A stretch of DNA of 64,000 nucleotides from JAPLUA01 sp964625855 (GCA_964625855.1 CAZVFC010000004.1:124001-188000), one strand, 5' to 3'; positions 7,093-15,975 are shown, counted from the stretch's first letter. Numbers and translations are program-made. Notes: a model not told the origin generated them from the sequence alone.

Positions 7093-8721
7093 CTACCTGC
7101 CCAGCAGATGCCTCACCCGCGCCCGGGCTTCCTTCTCGGTTAGAACATTCCGCGCCACCAGGTGCTGCACGGCCAGGTCGCCGGCAGCATTGTCTTTGAC
7201 ATTCCGCGCGCACCACTGCTGCAGCGCGGCCACTTGCGAGGTTTCCACAAAGTGCCATTGGAACTCCTCGGTGCCCACCCCGCCGCCGACGTAGCCGTGG
7301 ACCTTCCACCAGCCGACGAGCGATTCGAGACCGAGCGCGATCCCCTGGGCCACCTCTTCGGTTGAGGTCGCCGGGCGCTCGAGGGCGTGGAGCAATTTGA
7401 GGCGCGACTCGACCTGGCTGGCCAACGCCCCGAGGTAGCGCTTCACTCCGCCGGGCAAGTATTTCGCGGCGGAAGCTTTCAGCCGCGCGGCGCGCAGCCG
7501 GTCTGGCAGATCGTCGGGCAGCTTGTCCCGACCCAGCCGCAGGCAGCCCCAGGCCGGGACGAGCAATTCGGGAGGGCCGCCGAGGAAGCCGGCGAAATCG
7601 CGCAAAACCTGCTCGTCGGACTTCTCCACGTAGGACGGGTCGGCGGCGGCGCGGGCGAAGAAGTAAATGTTGGGCAGGACCAGCAGCGGGGTCTGCGAGT
7701 TGCAGAACAGGCCGCGGCACTGGTCCGCGAAGTCATGGCCCTCGCGCAAGGTGGCGCGAATCTCCTCGAACTGGAGCTTCGAGGCGGGTGGGGCCGGCTC
7801 GAATTCGACCGATTCGTAGCACAGCATCGTGGAGCGGGGGGCGAGATTCAATTGATCGGCCACCTGGACGTTCTTCCAATAACAGGCCTGCGTGCCGCGG
7901 CATTGGCCGATGAGAAACTCGGCGGGCTCGGGGAGTTCCTTCTGGAGCAGTTCCAGCTCCGCCTGGACGAAGGGTTCAATCGGCTCCTGCCAGACGCCTT
8001 TGGTGCCCCAGCCGCACCAGATCCAGGGGATCAGCTTCTGCCGGGATGGGTGCGTGCCCCAGCGGTCAATGGTGCGGCGGTCCTCAAGGAAGACGCGCAG
8101 GAAGTCCGCGGGTTTCGCGCCCGCGTAGCCGCCCGGGTCGCCATCAATGGTGACGTAGCCGTCGGCGTTGTTGAGGATGCGGAGCAAGCGGGCGCGATGG
8201 GCCAGCCAGGGTTCGGCCTGGGCCGGGGTGTCCAACCGCGCCGTCTCCATGAACGCGTAAAGGCTGCGCTCGCGCCAGGGCCGGGCGGCAATTTCCGGTC
8301 GGCAGGTGACGGCGGGACAATAGACCACCCAGCATTCCAACCCGGCGCGCTGCGCGTCGGTGATCGTAGGGCGGAAGCCGCGCACCGCCCGGGCGTCCGC
8401 GTCCGAGAGCGGGATGGGGACCGACTCGACTACCGGCCAGAGCATCACCGTGTCGAAGCCAAGCCGCTTGAGCAGATGGAACATTTGGTCGTAATCTGCC
8501 CGGCCCCAGGTCCGGACGGAGAAGGGATAGTTGTACTTCCACGCGGCGTGGAGGTAGAAGCCGCAGCGTTTGGCGGCGGGCCGGGCGGCCGCAGGAGCGG
8601 CCTTTTCCGCCGCTGGCAGGGGCGCGGCGATAAGGAGGCTCAGCACGCACAGTCCCGCGGCAGCCAAACGGTACAGGCGCTGCCCGAGCCGGGACTTGGT
8701 AAATATGAAACGGCGCGTCAT
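7093..8721 (-). CDS. Secreted protein of unknown function, possibly TIM-barrel glycosidase-like
   Basis: A 542-residue protein. The N-terminus has a basic start and the hydrophobic stretch LAAAGLCVLSLLIAAPLPAA, a Sec signal peptide with cleavage around residue 40. The mature part begins CGFYLHAAWKYNYPFSVRTW and continues with LKRLGFDTVMLWPVVES, the pattern of a (beta/alpha)8 glycosidase-like barrel in which a narrow strand precedes an aspartate or tryptophan-rich loop. I cannot assign a glycoside hydrolase family. I prefer the ATG at 8721 (MTRRF) over the ATG 12 codons upstream because it gives a compact signal peptide. It lies downstream of the ABC operon on the same strand, separated by about 115 bases. 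Confidence 0.65.
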   Translation of the reverse strand: MTRRFIFTKSRLGQRLYRLAAAGLCVLSLLIAAPLPAAEKAAPAAARPAAKRCGFYLHAAWKYNYPFSVRTWGRADYDQMFHLLKRLGFDTVMLWPVVESVPIPLSDADARAVRGFRPTITDAQRAGLECWVVYCPAVTCRPEIAARPWRERSLYAFMETARLDTPAQAEPWLAHRARLLRILNNADGYVTIDGDPGGYAGAKPADFLRVFLEDRRTIDRWGTHPSRQKLIPWIWCGWGTKGVWQEPIEPFVQAELELLQKELPEPAEFLIGQCRGTQACYWKNVQVADQLNLAPRSTMLCYESVEFEPAPPASKLQFEEIRATLREGHDFADQCRGLFCNSQTPLLVLPNIYFFARAAADPSYVEKSDEQVLRDFAGFLGGPPELLVPAWGCLRLGRDKLPDDLPDRLRAARLKASAAKYLPGGVKRYLGALASQVESRLKLLHALERPATSTEEVAQGIALGLESLVGWWKVHGYVGGGVGTEEFQWHFVETSQVAALQQWCARNVKDNAAGDLAVQHLVARNVLTEKEARARVRHLLGR

Positions 8722-8836
8722 GGCCAATAGCTTGCCCTGCGCAGCCGGTCTCATCAATTCGGTTTCTCGGCCAGGCTTGGTAGTAGCCGCGGGCGAAGGC
8801 GTGGCGCGAAGCGCAGTTTTCCTGGCTTGGAATTCA

Positions 8837-10309
8837 TTATCCGACGCCGAGCGCGGGTAGCACTGCCGCGTAGATGCTGACCAGGGATATCAGTTCCACG
8901 GCGATGAAGATGACCACGAGCTGAATGACCAATCGGCGCACGGACGCTCCGGAGCGACGGAAGTTCGACCACGCAAACCACTGCGTAAGGCACAGCATCA
9001 GCAGCAAGCCCACGCACAGGACCGGTGGCACCAGGTTGAGCTGATTTTCGTGGAAATCTAACTCAAGCTCGCCAAAGGCGCTGCTTACCCAGGTTCCTGT
9101 CAGCCATAGAATGCCCAGGCTGGCGACGATCATGCCAAACGCGGCCAGGATGGCTCGCAGGGTGCTTTTGGAGAAGGAGGCGGAGTAAGCGGCCACGCTG
9201 GTCACCAATAATTGGCCGAGCACACAGGCGGCGAGGGCAGGAAACGGAGGAAGAGACACTCTGGAGCCGTGCGGCTCAAATACCGCGCCGCTGGCCAGCA
9301 ATAGGGCGGCGGGCAACAGCAGTCCCAGAGCCAGACTGGTGGTAAGCGTGGCGAGCATCTTGGCCGACCATTGCTGGAGCGCGGACGGCGGCAAGGTCAG
9401 ATGCCAATCCGCCAGGTCCCAACCCTTCTCTTCGGCCACGGCGATCGCCCCGGCAATCAGGGGAAGCAGCAGGACAAATTGCCCGAGATCGCCACCCACC
9501 ACAGCTTGCCCCAGCTCGCGGTAGAGCGGCATCAGGCAAAAGCCCACCACGGCGAGCAGGAAGAACCCACCGGCCACCAGAAAACTGACCTGTTGCAGCC
9601 GGAACTCCTTCTTCAGCAGGCTGGCAAAAGGTCCACGGAAGTGGGAAGAAACGCTTGCCAGCGGCTGAGCGAGGACCGCCTCCAGGCTGGCCGGCAGACT
9701 CAACTCGCGCGCCGTGCGGTCGTAGTCCTCCAGGCTTTTGAATCGGGCATAGCCCCGCGAGAAAACCACCGCGCAGTAGAGGATAATGAGGATGACGGCG
9801 GAGCTTACCACCGCTGCCTCGTCAGCGAACAACCGTGCGGTCACCAGCGCGTACACCCCTAGCAGGGAGGTCGGGACCCCCGCCGCGCAAGCCATGCCGA
9901 CCAAGGCCCGGCGACACACGAGCGTCCAGTACGGCGCTCCGCACAAGGCGCAAAGCCCAACCAAAGCCAGTACTAACGGTGCCTCGTCACCCGGCACACC
10001 ACAATACACTAGCTGGCAACCCACGAGCACCGCTAGGCTCGTCCCGATGCCCGCTCCCAGGACAAGCATCTTATCCCGCCACTGCACTGATCGGGAGATG
10101 GGTTGTGAGAGCAGCAGCGAGAGAGTCCGGTGCTGGAACTCGTTGCCAAGAGAGCAGGCCCCGAGCACGGCGCAACCAAGTCCAAAGGCGATATACCCGA
10201 AAGGCTCGGCGTTCCCGTGCCAGATCAGGTAGGGCACCACAATCAGCAGCAGCGTGCCGACAAAGATCGGCAGCAGCTCCCGCGTTTCTTTCATTAGCCT
10301 CGCATGCAT
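8837..10309 (-). CDS. ABC-2 type transporter permease of the YtrA-type operon
   Basis: A 490-residue polytopic membrane protein with about twelve hydrophobic segments and, near residue 45-70, the ABC-2 permease pattern LGNEFQHRTLSLLLSQPISR. It is the membrane subunit for the ATPase encoded just upstream; substrate unknown. I chose the ATG at 10309 over the GTG at 10321 because GGGAGG sits five bases upstream of the ATG. The order GntR regulator, ATPase, permease matches YtrA-controlled exporters, which are often linked to cell-envelope stress or antimicrobial compounds. Confidence 0.85.
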   Translation of the reverse strand: MHARLMKETRELLPIFVGTLLLIVVPYLIWHGNAEPFGYIAFGLGCAVLGACSLGNEFQHRTLSLLLSQPISRSVQWRDKMLVLGAGIGTSLAVLVGCQLVYCGVPGDEAPLVLALVGLCALCGAPYWTLVCRRALVGMACAAGVPTSLLGVYALVTARLFADEAAVVSSAVILIILYCAVVFSRGYARFKSLEDYDRTARELSLPASLEAVLAQPLASVSSHFRGPFASLLKKEFRLQQVSFLVAGGFFLLAVVGFCLMPLYRELGQAVVGGDLGQFVLLLPLIAGAIAVAEEKGWDLADWHLTLPPSALQQWSAKMLATLTTSLALGLLLPAALLLASGAVFEPHGSRVSLPPFPALAACVLGQLLVTSVAAYSASFSKSTLRAILAAFGMIVASLGILWLTGTWVSSAFGELELDFHENQLNLVPPVLCVGLLLMLCLTQWFAWSNFRRSGASVRRLVIQLVVIFIAVELISLVSIYAAVLPALGVG

Positions 10310-10320
10310 AGCGCCTCCCA

Positions 10321-11211
10321 CTACTTCAACGCCGCCACAAAGATCTCCTCCAGCGTCAGGGCTTCCGTCGTCAGCTCCTCCGGGCCCAGGGACCGGAGCC
10401 GTCGCAGGACCTCGTCCGAATGGCCGTTGACGGTCAGCTCCAGCTCCCTGCCCTCGCGCCGGACATGCCGCGCCTCCGGGAAGTCCACCGTGGGCGCCGC
10501 GGCCGCAAAGCGCGCGCGGATCTTCTTGTAGCGCGATCGCGCCTCGTCGGCCGCCAGTGTCACCTCCGCACGCCCGTTTTCGAGGATGGTAAACTGGTCA
10601 ATCAGCCCCTCGAACTCGCTGATCAGGTGGGTCGAGACAAACACCGTGCGGTTGCCCGGGTCGGCTTCCTGGTAGGCCCCGATCACCGTCTGGATGAACT
10701 CGCGGCGCACGATCGGATCGAGCCCCGAGGTCGGCTCGTCCAGCACTAGCAGTTCGGGCTCGGCGCAGATTGCTGCCGTGAGCGCCAACTGCGTCTTCTG
10801 GCCCCGGGACAGGGCGCTGGCCTTCCTGGTCTCTTCGAGCCGGAACCGCCCGAGCAGCTCACGCTCCGTTTGCCGGTTCCAGCGGGGGCGGAACGACGCC
10901 AGGTAGTCCAGCAGGTTGCGCACGGTCATCCACGGGTAGAACGCCACGTAATCCGGCACGTAGGCCAGCCGCGACTTGACCGCGACCTCCTCCTTGGCCG
11001 GGTCCAGGCCGAAGCCATGGACCGACCCGGACGCGGGCCGCAGCAGGTTGAGCAGGCATTTGATGGTAGTGGTCTTCCCGGCCCCGTTGCGGCCGAAGAA
11101 GCCGTAACACTGGCCGCGCTCCACCCGCAGGTTCAGATCGTTGACCGCTTCGGTGCGGCCATACTTGTGGACCAGGTGGGTGACTTCAATGACGGATGAC
11201 TCTTGGTTCAT
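10321..11211 (-). CDS. ABC transporter ATP-binding protein
   Basis: A 296-residue ATPase with Walker A GRNGAGKTTT (K46), signature LSRGQKTQLAL, Walker B LLVLDEPTSGLDP and a switch histidine in VFVSTHLI. The C-terminal about 80 residues form the extension typical of DrrA/CcmA-like ABC-2 partners. It starts 2 bases after the stop of the GntR regulator gene and is followed by the permease, so the three genes form one operon. The energy-providing subunit acts at the inner face of the cytoplasmic membrane. Confidence 0.92.
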   Translation of the reverse strand: MNQESSVIEVTHLVHKYGRTEAVNDLNLRVERGQCYGFFGRNGAGKTTTIKCLLNLLRPASGSVHGFGLDPAKEEVAVKSRLAYVPDYVAFYPWMTVRNLLDYLASFRPRWNRQTERELLGRFRLEETRKASALSRGQKTQLALTAAICAEPELLVLDEPTSGLDPIVRREFIQTVIGAYQEADPGNRTVFVSTHLISEFEGLIDQFTILENGRAEVTLAADEARSRYKKIRARFAAAAPTVDFPEARHVRREGRELELTVNGHSDEVLRRLRSLGPEELTTEALTLEEIFVAALK

Positions 11212-11213
11212 AA

Positions 11214-11627
11214 CTATTCCTTCGCTTCGGCCGCATGGGCCTTGTTGGTTTGTTCAAACACTTCCAGCCGTTCCTTGACCAGCCCCAGGAACTCCTTCTC
11301 CTCAACTCGCAGGTGGTGGGCTTGTACGATGGCTGCGTCAATCTCCTCCGCCAGCATCTTGAGCCGGACATCCTTCCGGAACGGCGAATGGTTCTCCTTG
11401 AGAAAGCAACCCCGGCCGGCGACGGTCTCAATCACCCCCTGGCCCTCAAGCTCCGCGTAAGCCTTGGCCACCGTGTTCCGGTTGACGCGCAACTGCTCCG
11501 CCAGCGGCCGGATGGAGGGCAGCGGTTCCCCCGCCCGTAACGCTCCCGAGGCCGCCGCTGCCTTCACCTGGTCCACCACTTGCAGATAGACCGGCTTGCC
11601 GGATTTGAAATTGAGCTGAATCAACAT
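11214..11627 (-). CDS. GntR-family regulator, YtrA subfamily
   Basis: A 137-residue repressor with an N-terminal winged helix (about residues 10-75; PLPSIRPLAEQLRVNRNTVAKAY is the recognition region) and a short C-terminal helical dimerisation tail, the length and layout of the YtrA subgroup. These proteins repress the ABC transporter operon they head. The first gene of the operon, it is followed after 2 bases by the ATPase. A repeated GGACAG motif with an inverted CTGTC half lies just upstream and is a likely autoregulatory operator. Confidence 0.9.
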   Translation of the reverse strand: MLIQLNFKSGKPVYLQVVDQVKAAAASGALRAGEPLPSIRPLAEQLRVNRNTVAKAYAELEGQGVIETVAGRGCFLKENHSPFRKDVRLKMLAEEIDAAIVQAHHLRVEEKEFLGLVKERLEVFEQTNKAHAAEAKE

Positions 11628-11651
11628 ACGTTTGGCCTGGGCCGCTATATT

Positions 11652-11673
11652 CTGTCATAGGACAGTAGGACAG
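11652..11673 (-). promoter_or_regulatory. Probable GntR/YtrA operator
   Basis: The plus strand reads CTGTCATAGGACAG (an inverted repeat with 5-bp arms) followed at once by TAGGACAG, giving a palindrome plus a third half-site. It sits 25-46 bases upstream of the regulator start, with an AT-rich AATATA stretch between, suitable as a -10 region. GntR proteins bind such short inverted repeats near their own promoter. Binding is inferred from position and symmetry only. Confidence 0.5.
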
Positions 11674-12014
11674 TTGGCCGCGCCTGTCAACCGCCTTTTT
11701 CTAATTATTTTACGGCGCGGCCTGGGGGGCTCCCGCACCGCGTTGAGGGGACTGGCGAGAGTTGGAGGCCAGAGACTGCACGTTACACGCCTCTCCTGCG
11801 CAGCCGAGGCACGGGGGCGGCGATGCGGAAAGCTCCGTTAGGAGCTGGGCCGGCCTGCGCTGCACAAAGAGGAGCGTAGGCTGTGGGCCGGAAGACGGCC
11901 ATCTGCGGTATTCCGTCATTAGCCGCGCTCAAAACGCGCCTATTCCTTGAGATGGTCAACAATTGGCAGTACACCCCGGGAAGGGTGGTTTTGGGCCATT
12001 TCCAGACCCCCCTC

Positions 12015-12058
12015 GTACAAGACACGTACCAGACAGGTACTAGCCACGTACTAGACAC
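12015..12058. repeat. Four-unit 11-bp tandem array, one arm only
   Basis: Four consecutive 11-bp units start at 12015, 12026, 12037 and 12048: GTACAAGACAC, GTACCAGACAG, GTACTAGCCAC and GTACTAGACAC. The consensus is GTAC-N-AG-N-CA-S and the spacing is exact. GTAC is self-complementary, so the array also has weak internal dyad symmetry, but no second inverted arm follows. It lies in the 533-base gap 11628-12160 between the GntR operon promoter and the end of the isomerase gene. The rest of that gap shows no convincing gene. It shares period and unit number with arrays at 16945, 32603 and 59625. Confidence 0.75.
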
Positions 12059-12160
12059 CACCCCGAGGAAGGCCAAAAGGGGGAGGATTGAGAATCCGGG
12101 CTTATTGATGCGGCTGGTGTGGCCGTCCCGCTTCCTCTCGGCGCGCCAGGGGCTTGTAGG

Positions 12161-13126
12161 TCAGCCGAACGTCAGACCCGCCTTGCGGCCCGCTTCCAGG
12201 ATGTACTCCCGGCCGGCGGTGTATTCCTCTGCGTTGGCAAGGTGCTCGATCATCAAAGGCGGGTTCTGCGGCAGTTGGGCCAGGCGCCGCAGGTAGGTAG
12301 CGTAATCCAGAGAGCCTTTGCCGGGGACGACCTCACGGAAGTGGATGTTCATTTCGATGTCCCAGGTTAGATCCTTGGCGTGGCAGCTCACGATCCAGTG
12401 GCCGAGCTTGTCGAAGGATTCGTTGAGCAGGGCGGTGTTGTGGTAGAACTTCTCCGGTGAGTTAATGAGGTTGCAGATGTCGAGGTGGACGCCAAAGGCC
12501 GGTCGGTCCACCGCCTTGAGGAGCCGGAGGGAACTGTCCGGGCTATCCGGAAACGCCCAGCCCATCATCTCGTAGGCAAAGCGGGCGCGCTTGGGCTTCA
12601 CGGCATCAATGATCTTGCGCGCGTTCTCGACGCTCGCGTCGAAGTGCTTCGGCGACAGGTTGTCCGGGTGCGGGCCAAACCACGAGGTCTCGTTGAAGGA
12701 ACCGGCGATATCCACACAGCACCGGGCGCCCACAGCCTCGGCCAATGCCAGGCCGTCGGTGACCGTCTGCAGATTCTTGCGGCGCTTTTCGGGATCGGAG
12801 TCCAGCAAGTTGCACCAGCGGCCGACTTCGGCAATGACGACGTCATGCTTGGCAAAGGCATCGCGCAGGGCGCTAATTCTGCTGGTGTCGGTTAGAGCGA
12901 CGTTGGGGCAGTAGGCAGCGCTGTAACCCAGCTTGCGGTGGGCCAGCGCGAGCGCCTCGGGGTCTTCGGTCTTCGCAAAGGAGGGACCGCCGAGGCGGAT
13001 CGGGTGCGAGCCGGACCCGCTCGGAGCAGTCTGGCCGAGAAGCCCTGAGCCCGGTTTGAGCACAGCGGCAGTTGCGGCCAGCGCGAGGGAATCCTGGATA
13101 AAGGCACGGCGAGAGCGAGGTTTCAT
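12161..13126 (-). CDS. Sugar phosphate isomerase/epimerase-like protein with Tat signal
   Basis: A 321-residue protein of the xylose-isomerase-like TIM-barrel superfamily. The N-terminus has a twin-arginine export motif (SRRAFIQDSLALAATAA), so it is probably exported folded. The barrel region shows the expected strand ends: VVIAEVGRW, CCVDIAGS, FAYEMMGW, GVHLDICNL, SCHAKDL and PLMIEHL, whose Glu, Asp, His and Glu residues can bind a divalent metal. Verrucomicrobiota carry many such exported isomerase-like proteins, often in sugar breakdown; the substrate here is unknown. It stands alone, with the flavoprotein of the polyketide operon upstream on the same strand. Confidence 0.8.
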   Translation of the reverse strand: MKPRSRRAFIQDSLALAATAAVLKPGSGLLGQTAPSGSGSHPIRLGGPSFAKTEDPEALALAHRKLGYSAAYCPNVALTDTSRISALRDAFAKHDVVIAEVGRWCNLLDSDPEKRRKNLQTVTDGLALAEAVGARCCVDIAGSFNETSWFGPHPDNLSPKHFDASVENARKIIDAVKPKRARFAYEMMGWAFPDSPDSSLRLLKAVDRPAFGVHLDICNLINSPEKFYHNTALLNESFDKLGHWIVSCHAKDLTWDIEMNIHFREVVPGKGSLDYATYLRRLAQLPQNPPLMIEHLANAEEYTAGREYILEAGRKAGLTFG

Positions 13127-13162
13127 GCCCCCCTTTTCGCACGGCTGGCGCCTGGTTGCAAG

Positions 13163-14206
13163 CTAACGCGTCCGAGCGAACATCGTCCGCCACAGCCGAT
13201 CGGAGTTCAAGGCGAACGACCCAAGCCCGGTGCGCAGGAGGCTCGTGAACATCATCCACTGCAGCCACCTCGCCCAGGCCAGACGCCGCGCGAAGGCGTT
13301 GTCACAGGCGCGGGCGATCGTTTGCCGCGCTTGTGTCCACGTGATTGCCCCGCGGCTGAAGGCGGCCAGTGGCGCGATCGCCATCTCGGCAGCCTCGAAG
13401 GCCATGGACATGCCATTGCCGGTTACCGGCGGAATCATCGTCAGCGAATCACCGATGGAGCAACCGCTCCCACGCGTTGCCCGCTGAGGCCGCAGTGACA
13501 AGCCCGCGACGGCGCAGAAGGACGATTCGTCAATGTCCGCCCCGGCCATGCGCTGATTCAAAGGCGTGCCCGCCCGGCCGTGCAACAGCTCCTTCCAGGG
13601 CAGCGAGGCTTCGTGCCGCGCGGCCGGTTGGCGGAACAGCCCGCAGACGTTCACCTGGCCATCCTGCAAGCGGCAAAATCCAACATAGCCGTCTTGAGCA
13701 CCATGCATTTCCAAGTCCGCGGCGAGCGGCACATTTCGCGCGTGAACCTTGAGCCCGAACCAGCGCCAGCCGCTCCTGGGCAACTCGAGGCGCCGGCCTC
13801 TCGCACGCACCATGCCCTCGGCGGTATCCGGCGCCCGCCAGCGCTCATTCTCGCGCAGTTCACCGCCGGATTCCCGGAACGCCTTCGCCAGCAATGCGTC
13901 CATGATGAAGCGCGAGAGGCAGAGGGCGGGGGCTGGGAGGGGTCGCACGGGCGAACCCGCGTTGCCCAGAAAAAAGGCGCCCGAGCGCGCGAGGATCGCT
14001 CCCGCCCGGGAGAAAGACTCACGCAACGCCAACCGCTCCAGCACATCCTGGCCCCGCCCGCTGATGAATTCGCCGCAGACCCGGTGTCGGGGGTAGCGGC
14101 CCGCCTCGTAAATCGTAACCGGAATTCCCGCTTGGCGGAGCCCAATGCCAAGTGTCAACCCCGCCAAGCCGCCGCCGACGATCGTGATGGGTTTCGGTGT
14201 GGCCAT
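13163..14206 (-). CDS. FAD-dependent oxidoreductase of the type III PKS operon
   Basis: A 347-residue flavoprotein of the geranylgeranyl-reductase/PHBH-like group. The N-terminal Rossmann motif is ITIVGGGLAGLTLGIGLRQAG (from residue 7) with E35 for ribose binding. The second FAD motif is IGDSLTMIPPVTGNGMSMAFE near residue 260, with the GD pair and a proline-rich turn. It starts 4 bases after the methyltransferase stop, last of three genes after the polyketide synthase. In Streptomyces srsABC a flavoprotein hydroxylates the ring of a methylated alkylresorcinol; a similar ring oxidation is the most economical guess here. A reductase role on an unsaturated chain is the alternative. Confidence 0.82.
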   Translation of the reverse strand: MATPKPITIVGGGLAGLTLGIGLRQAGIPVTIYEAGRYPRHRVCGEFISGRGQDVLERLALRESFSRAGAILARSGAFFLGNAGSPVRPLPAPALCLSRFIMDALLAKAFRESGGELRENERWRAPDTAEGMVRARGRRLELPRSGWRWFGLKVHARNVPLAADLEMHGAQDGYVGFCRLQDGQVNVCGLFRQPAARHEASLPWKELLHGRAGTPLNQRMAGADIDESSFCAVAGLSLRPQRATRGSGCSIGDSLTMIPPVTGNGMSMAFEAAEMAIAPLAAFSRGAITWTQARQTIARACDNAFARRLAWARWLQWMMFTSLLRTGLGSFALNSDRLWRTMFARTR

Positions 14207-14210
14207 CGGG

Positions 14211-14909
14211 CTACCCGGTCCTCCGCGCTACGAACAGATGACTGAACCACCCAGCAGGCCGTTCTTCCAGCGACCAGCCGCCGTCCGCCGGCCAAAGCCG
14301 CGACAACTCGAGGCCGGCAAAACCGGCGCGGACGCTTACCTGCGCGTCGTGGCGGGTCACTCGATTGCAGCCGATCAGGCACAGCAAGCCGCCGCACAGG
14401 AACGACCAGATGGCCCGGCGCGGCTCGAGGGCAATGAATAGTCTGGCGTGCTCCGCCACCTCGGCGACGAGGCGTGCCAGTTGCGCGTCGGGAAAGTGGT
14501 GCAGGAACAGATTCGCCAACACGGTGTCGCAACCTCGAGCGGCTGGTTGCCTGAGCCAGTCAACAACATCCGCCTTCACAAACTCCGGGTGCCAGCCGCG
14601 GCGTGCGAATCCCTCGCAGGTTTCCTGCGATACAATGCGTTGCCGATCCAGCAACACTGCGGTGGTCCCTCGCCAATCCGGAGGCAGCCGCCGCGCCACG
14701 CGCAACAGGAATCTCCCATCCCCGGCGCCCAGATCGAGGATTCTCCGTGCTATTGGGCTATGACCGGCAGGGCGGAGGGCCTGCGCCATGATCCGGCTGT
14801 GACCCATCCACGCGTTTACCCGCACGAGGTCTTGTCGCGACCTTACGGCGTGCGGGTCATCGGGTGGCAATTCATCCAACAGCTCCGGCTCAATGCAGCG
14901 CGCAATCAC
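14211..14909 (-). CDS. Class I SAM-dependent methyltransferase of the PKS operon
   Basis: A 232-residue methyltransferase. The SAM-binding motif I is ILDLGAGDGRFLLRVA (about residues 57-72), followed by VLLDRQ as the acidic strand 2 and LANLFLHHF as motif IV. The start is a GTG at 14909, 10 bases after the polyketide synthase stop; no better start is present. It lies between the synthase and the flavoprotein with gaps of 10 and 4 bases, so the three are one operon. It probably methylates the phenolic or pyrone product. It differs from the ICMT-type membrane methyltransferases found in some type III PKS clusters. Confidence 0.82.
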   Translation of the reverse strand: MIARCIEPELLDELPPDDPHAVRSRQDLVRVNAWMGHSRIMAQALRPAGHSPIARRILDLGAGDGRFLLRVARRLPPDWRGTTAVLLDRQRIVSQETCEGFARRGWHPEFVKADVVDWLRQPAARGCDTVLANLFLHHFPDAQLARLVAEVAEHARLFIALEPRRAIWSFLCGGLLCLIGCNRVTRHDAQVSVRAGFAGLELSRLWPADGGWSLEERPAGWFSHLFVARRTG

Positions 14910-14919
14910 AAACCGCCTT

Positions 14920-15975
14920 TCACTCGACTTCCAACAACGCCCCGTGGCAACTGAATCCAGCGCCGAAGGAGGACATCCACCAATAGCCCCCGGGTACGGA
15001 GTCGTTCAGCGCGGCCTGCAAGACAAAGTACACCGATGCACTGCTCACATTGCCATACTGGCGCAACACCGCCTCGCTCCAGCGCACGTCATGCCTGGCC
15101 AAGCGCAACTCCTCGCGCAAAGCCGCCAGCACGTCGCGCCCGCCGGGATGGATCACCCACGCCTTCACCTGCGAGCGGCGAACCCCGGCCTGCGACAGCG
15201 CCTGGTCCAGGACCCCCCCGGCGTGTTGGGCCGCAAGAGCGGGCACTTGCGGCAGCAGGATGTTCCGCAGCATACCGGCCTTCTGTTCAAAGCGCAGGGC
15301 GTCGCGGGACTCCGGGCTCAGGTATGCAGCGCTGGTCTTCCATTCGACCCTGTGCTGGCCGTTGGGCGCAGCGGCCAGCACGGCCGCGCCCGCTCCATCA
15401 CCGAACAGGCACGCGCTGATGAGCACACCCGGGTTGTCATCGAAATACAACGCGGCGCTGCACACTTCCACGCAGATCGAGAGCACGTGCCGGGAGCGGC
15501 CTGCTGCCAGCAAGGCCTCGCCGGTGCGCAGGTTCGGCAACGCCGCCGCGCAGCCCTGCCCCACTAGATCCAGGGCTAACACGTCCGGTCGCAACCCGAG
15601 GCGCTCGGAGACATAGCTGGTGAGTCCCGGGCAGAGATAGCCGGTGCAGGTGCTGATAATCACCGCGTCAATCTGGTCCGCGCGAGTGCCCGAATTTGCC
15701 AACGCCCGTTCGGCGGCTTGGGTGGCGAGCAGAGGAGCGTGCCGGGCGAAGCGGGCGTGCAGAGCATCGGGCGTGAGATCGAAAGCCTCTTCGAGAGTAC
15801 CCAGCACCAGGTGGCGGGTAACGATGCCGTTGTCGCCGGTCAGCACCCTTTTGACAATGGCACGCGAGCGCGGGCTAAGGTGTTGACTCAGGGTTGAATG
15901 CCGGAATACCTCCCAACACTCCTTCTGCGCGTAGCACTGTGGTGGCGAGGCGGTCCCCAGTCCAGTAATGAACAT
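14920..15975 (-). CDS. Type III polyketide synthase (chalcone/stilbene synthase family)
   Basis: A 351-residue thiolase-fold synthase with the complete type III catalytic triad: C142 in DLVGQGCAAALPNL, H276 in WVIHPGGRDVL and N309 in YGNVSSASVYFVL. The gatekeeping loop near FGDGAGAAVL and the terminal FGAGFSCHGALLEV strand are present, and the length is normal. Bacterial members extend fatty-acyl or aromatic CoA starters with malonyl-CoA to alkylpyrones, alkylresorcinols or similar. The start is the ATG at 15975 (MFITGLGTA). It heads an operon with a methyltransferase and a flavoprotein, suggesting a tailored phenolic lipid, quinone or pigment. Confidence 0.92.
   Translation of the reverse strand: MFITGLGTASPPQCYAQKECWEVFRHSTLSQHLSPRSRAIVKRVLTGDNGIVTRHLVLGTLEEAFDLTPDALHARFARHAPLLATQAAERALANSGTRADQIDAVIISTCTGYLCPGLTSYVSERLGLRPDVLALDLVGQGCAAALPNLRTGEALLAAGRSRHVLSICVEVCSAALYFDDNPGVLISACLFGDGAGAAVLAAAPNGQHRVEWKTSAAYLSPESRDALRFEQKAGMLRNILLPQVPALAAQHAGGVLDQALSQAGVRRSQVKAWVIHPGGRDVLAALREELRLARHDVRWSEAVLRQYGNVSSASVYFVLQAALNDSVPGGYWWMSSFGAGFSCHGALLEVE

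Noticed and set aside
7387..8730. 447-codon open frame on the plus strand
   Set aside because: It lies wholly opposite the secreted protein at 7093-8721, has the low-complexity Gly/Ala/Glu/Arg composition of a high-GC shadow frame, and shows no domain.
12015..12058. CRISPR array
   Set aside because: Units are 11 bp with no unique spacers and no cas genes are in the window.
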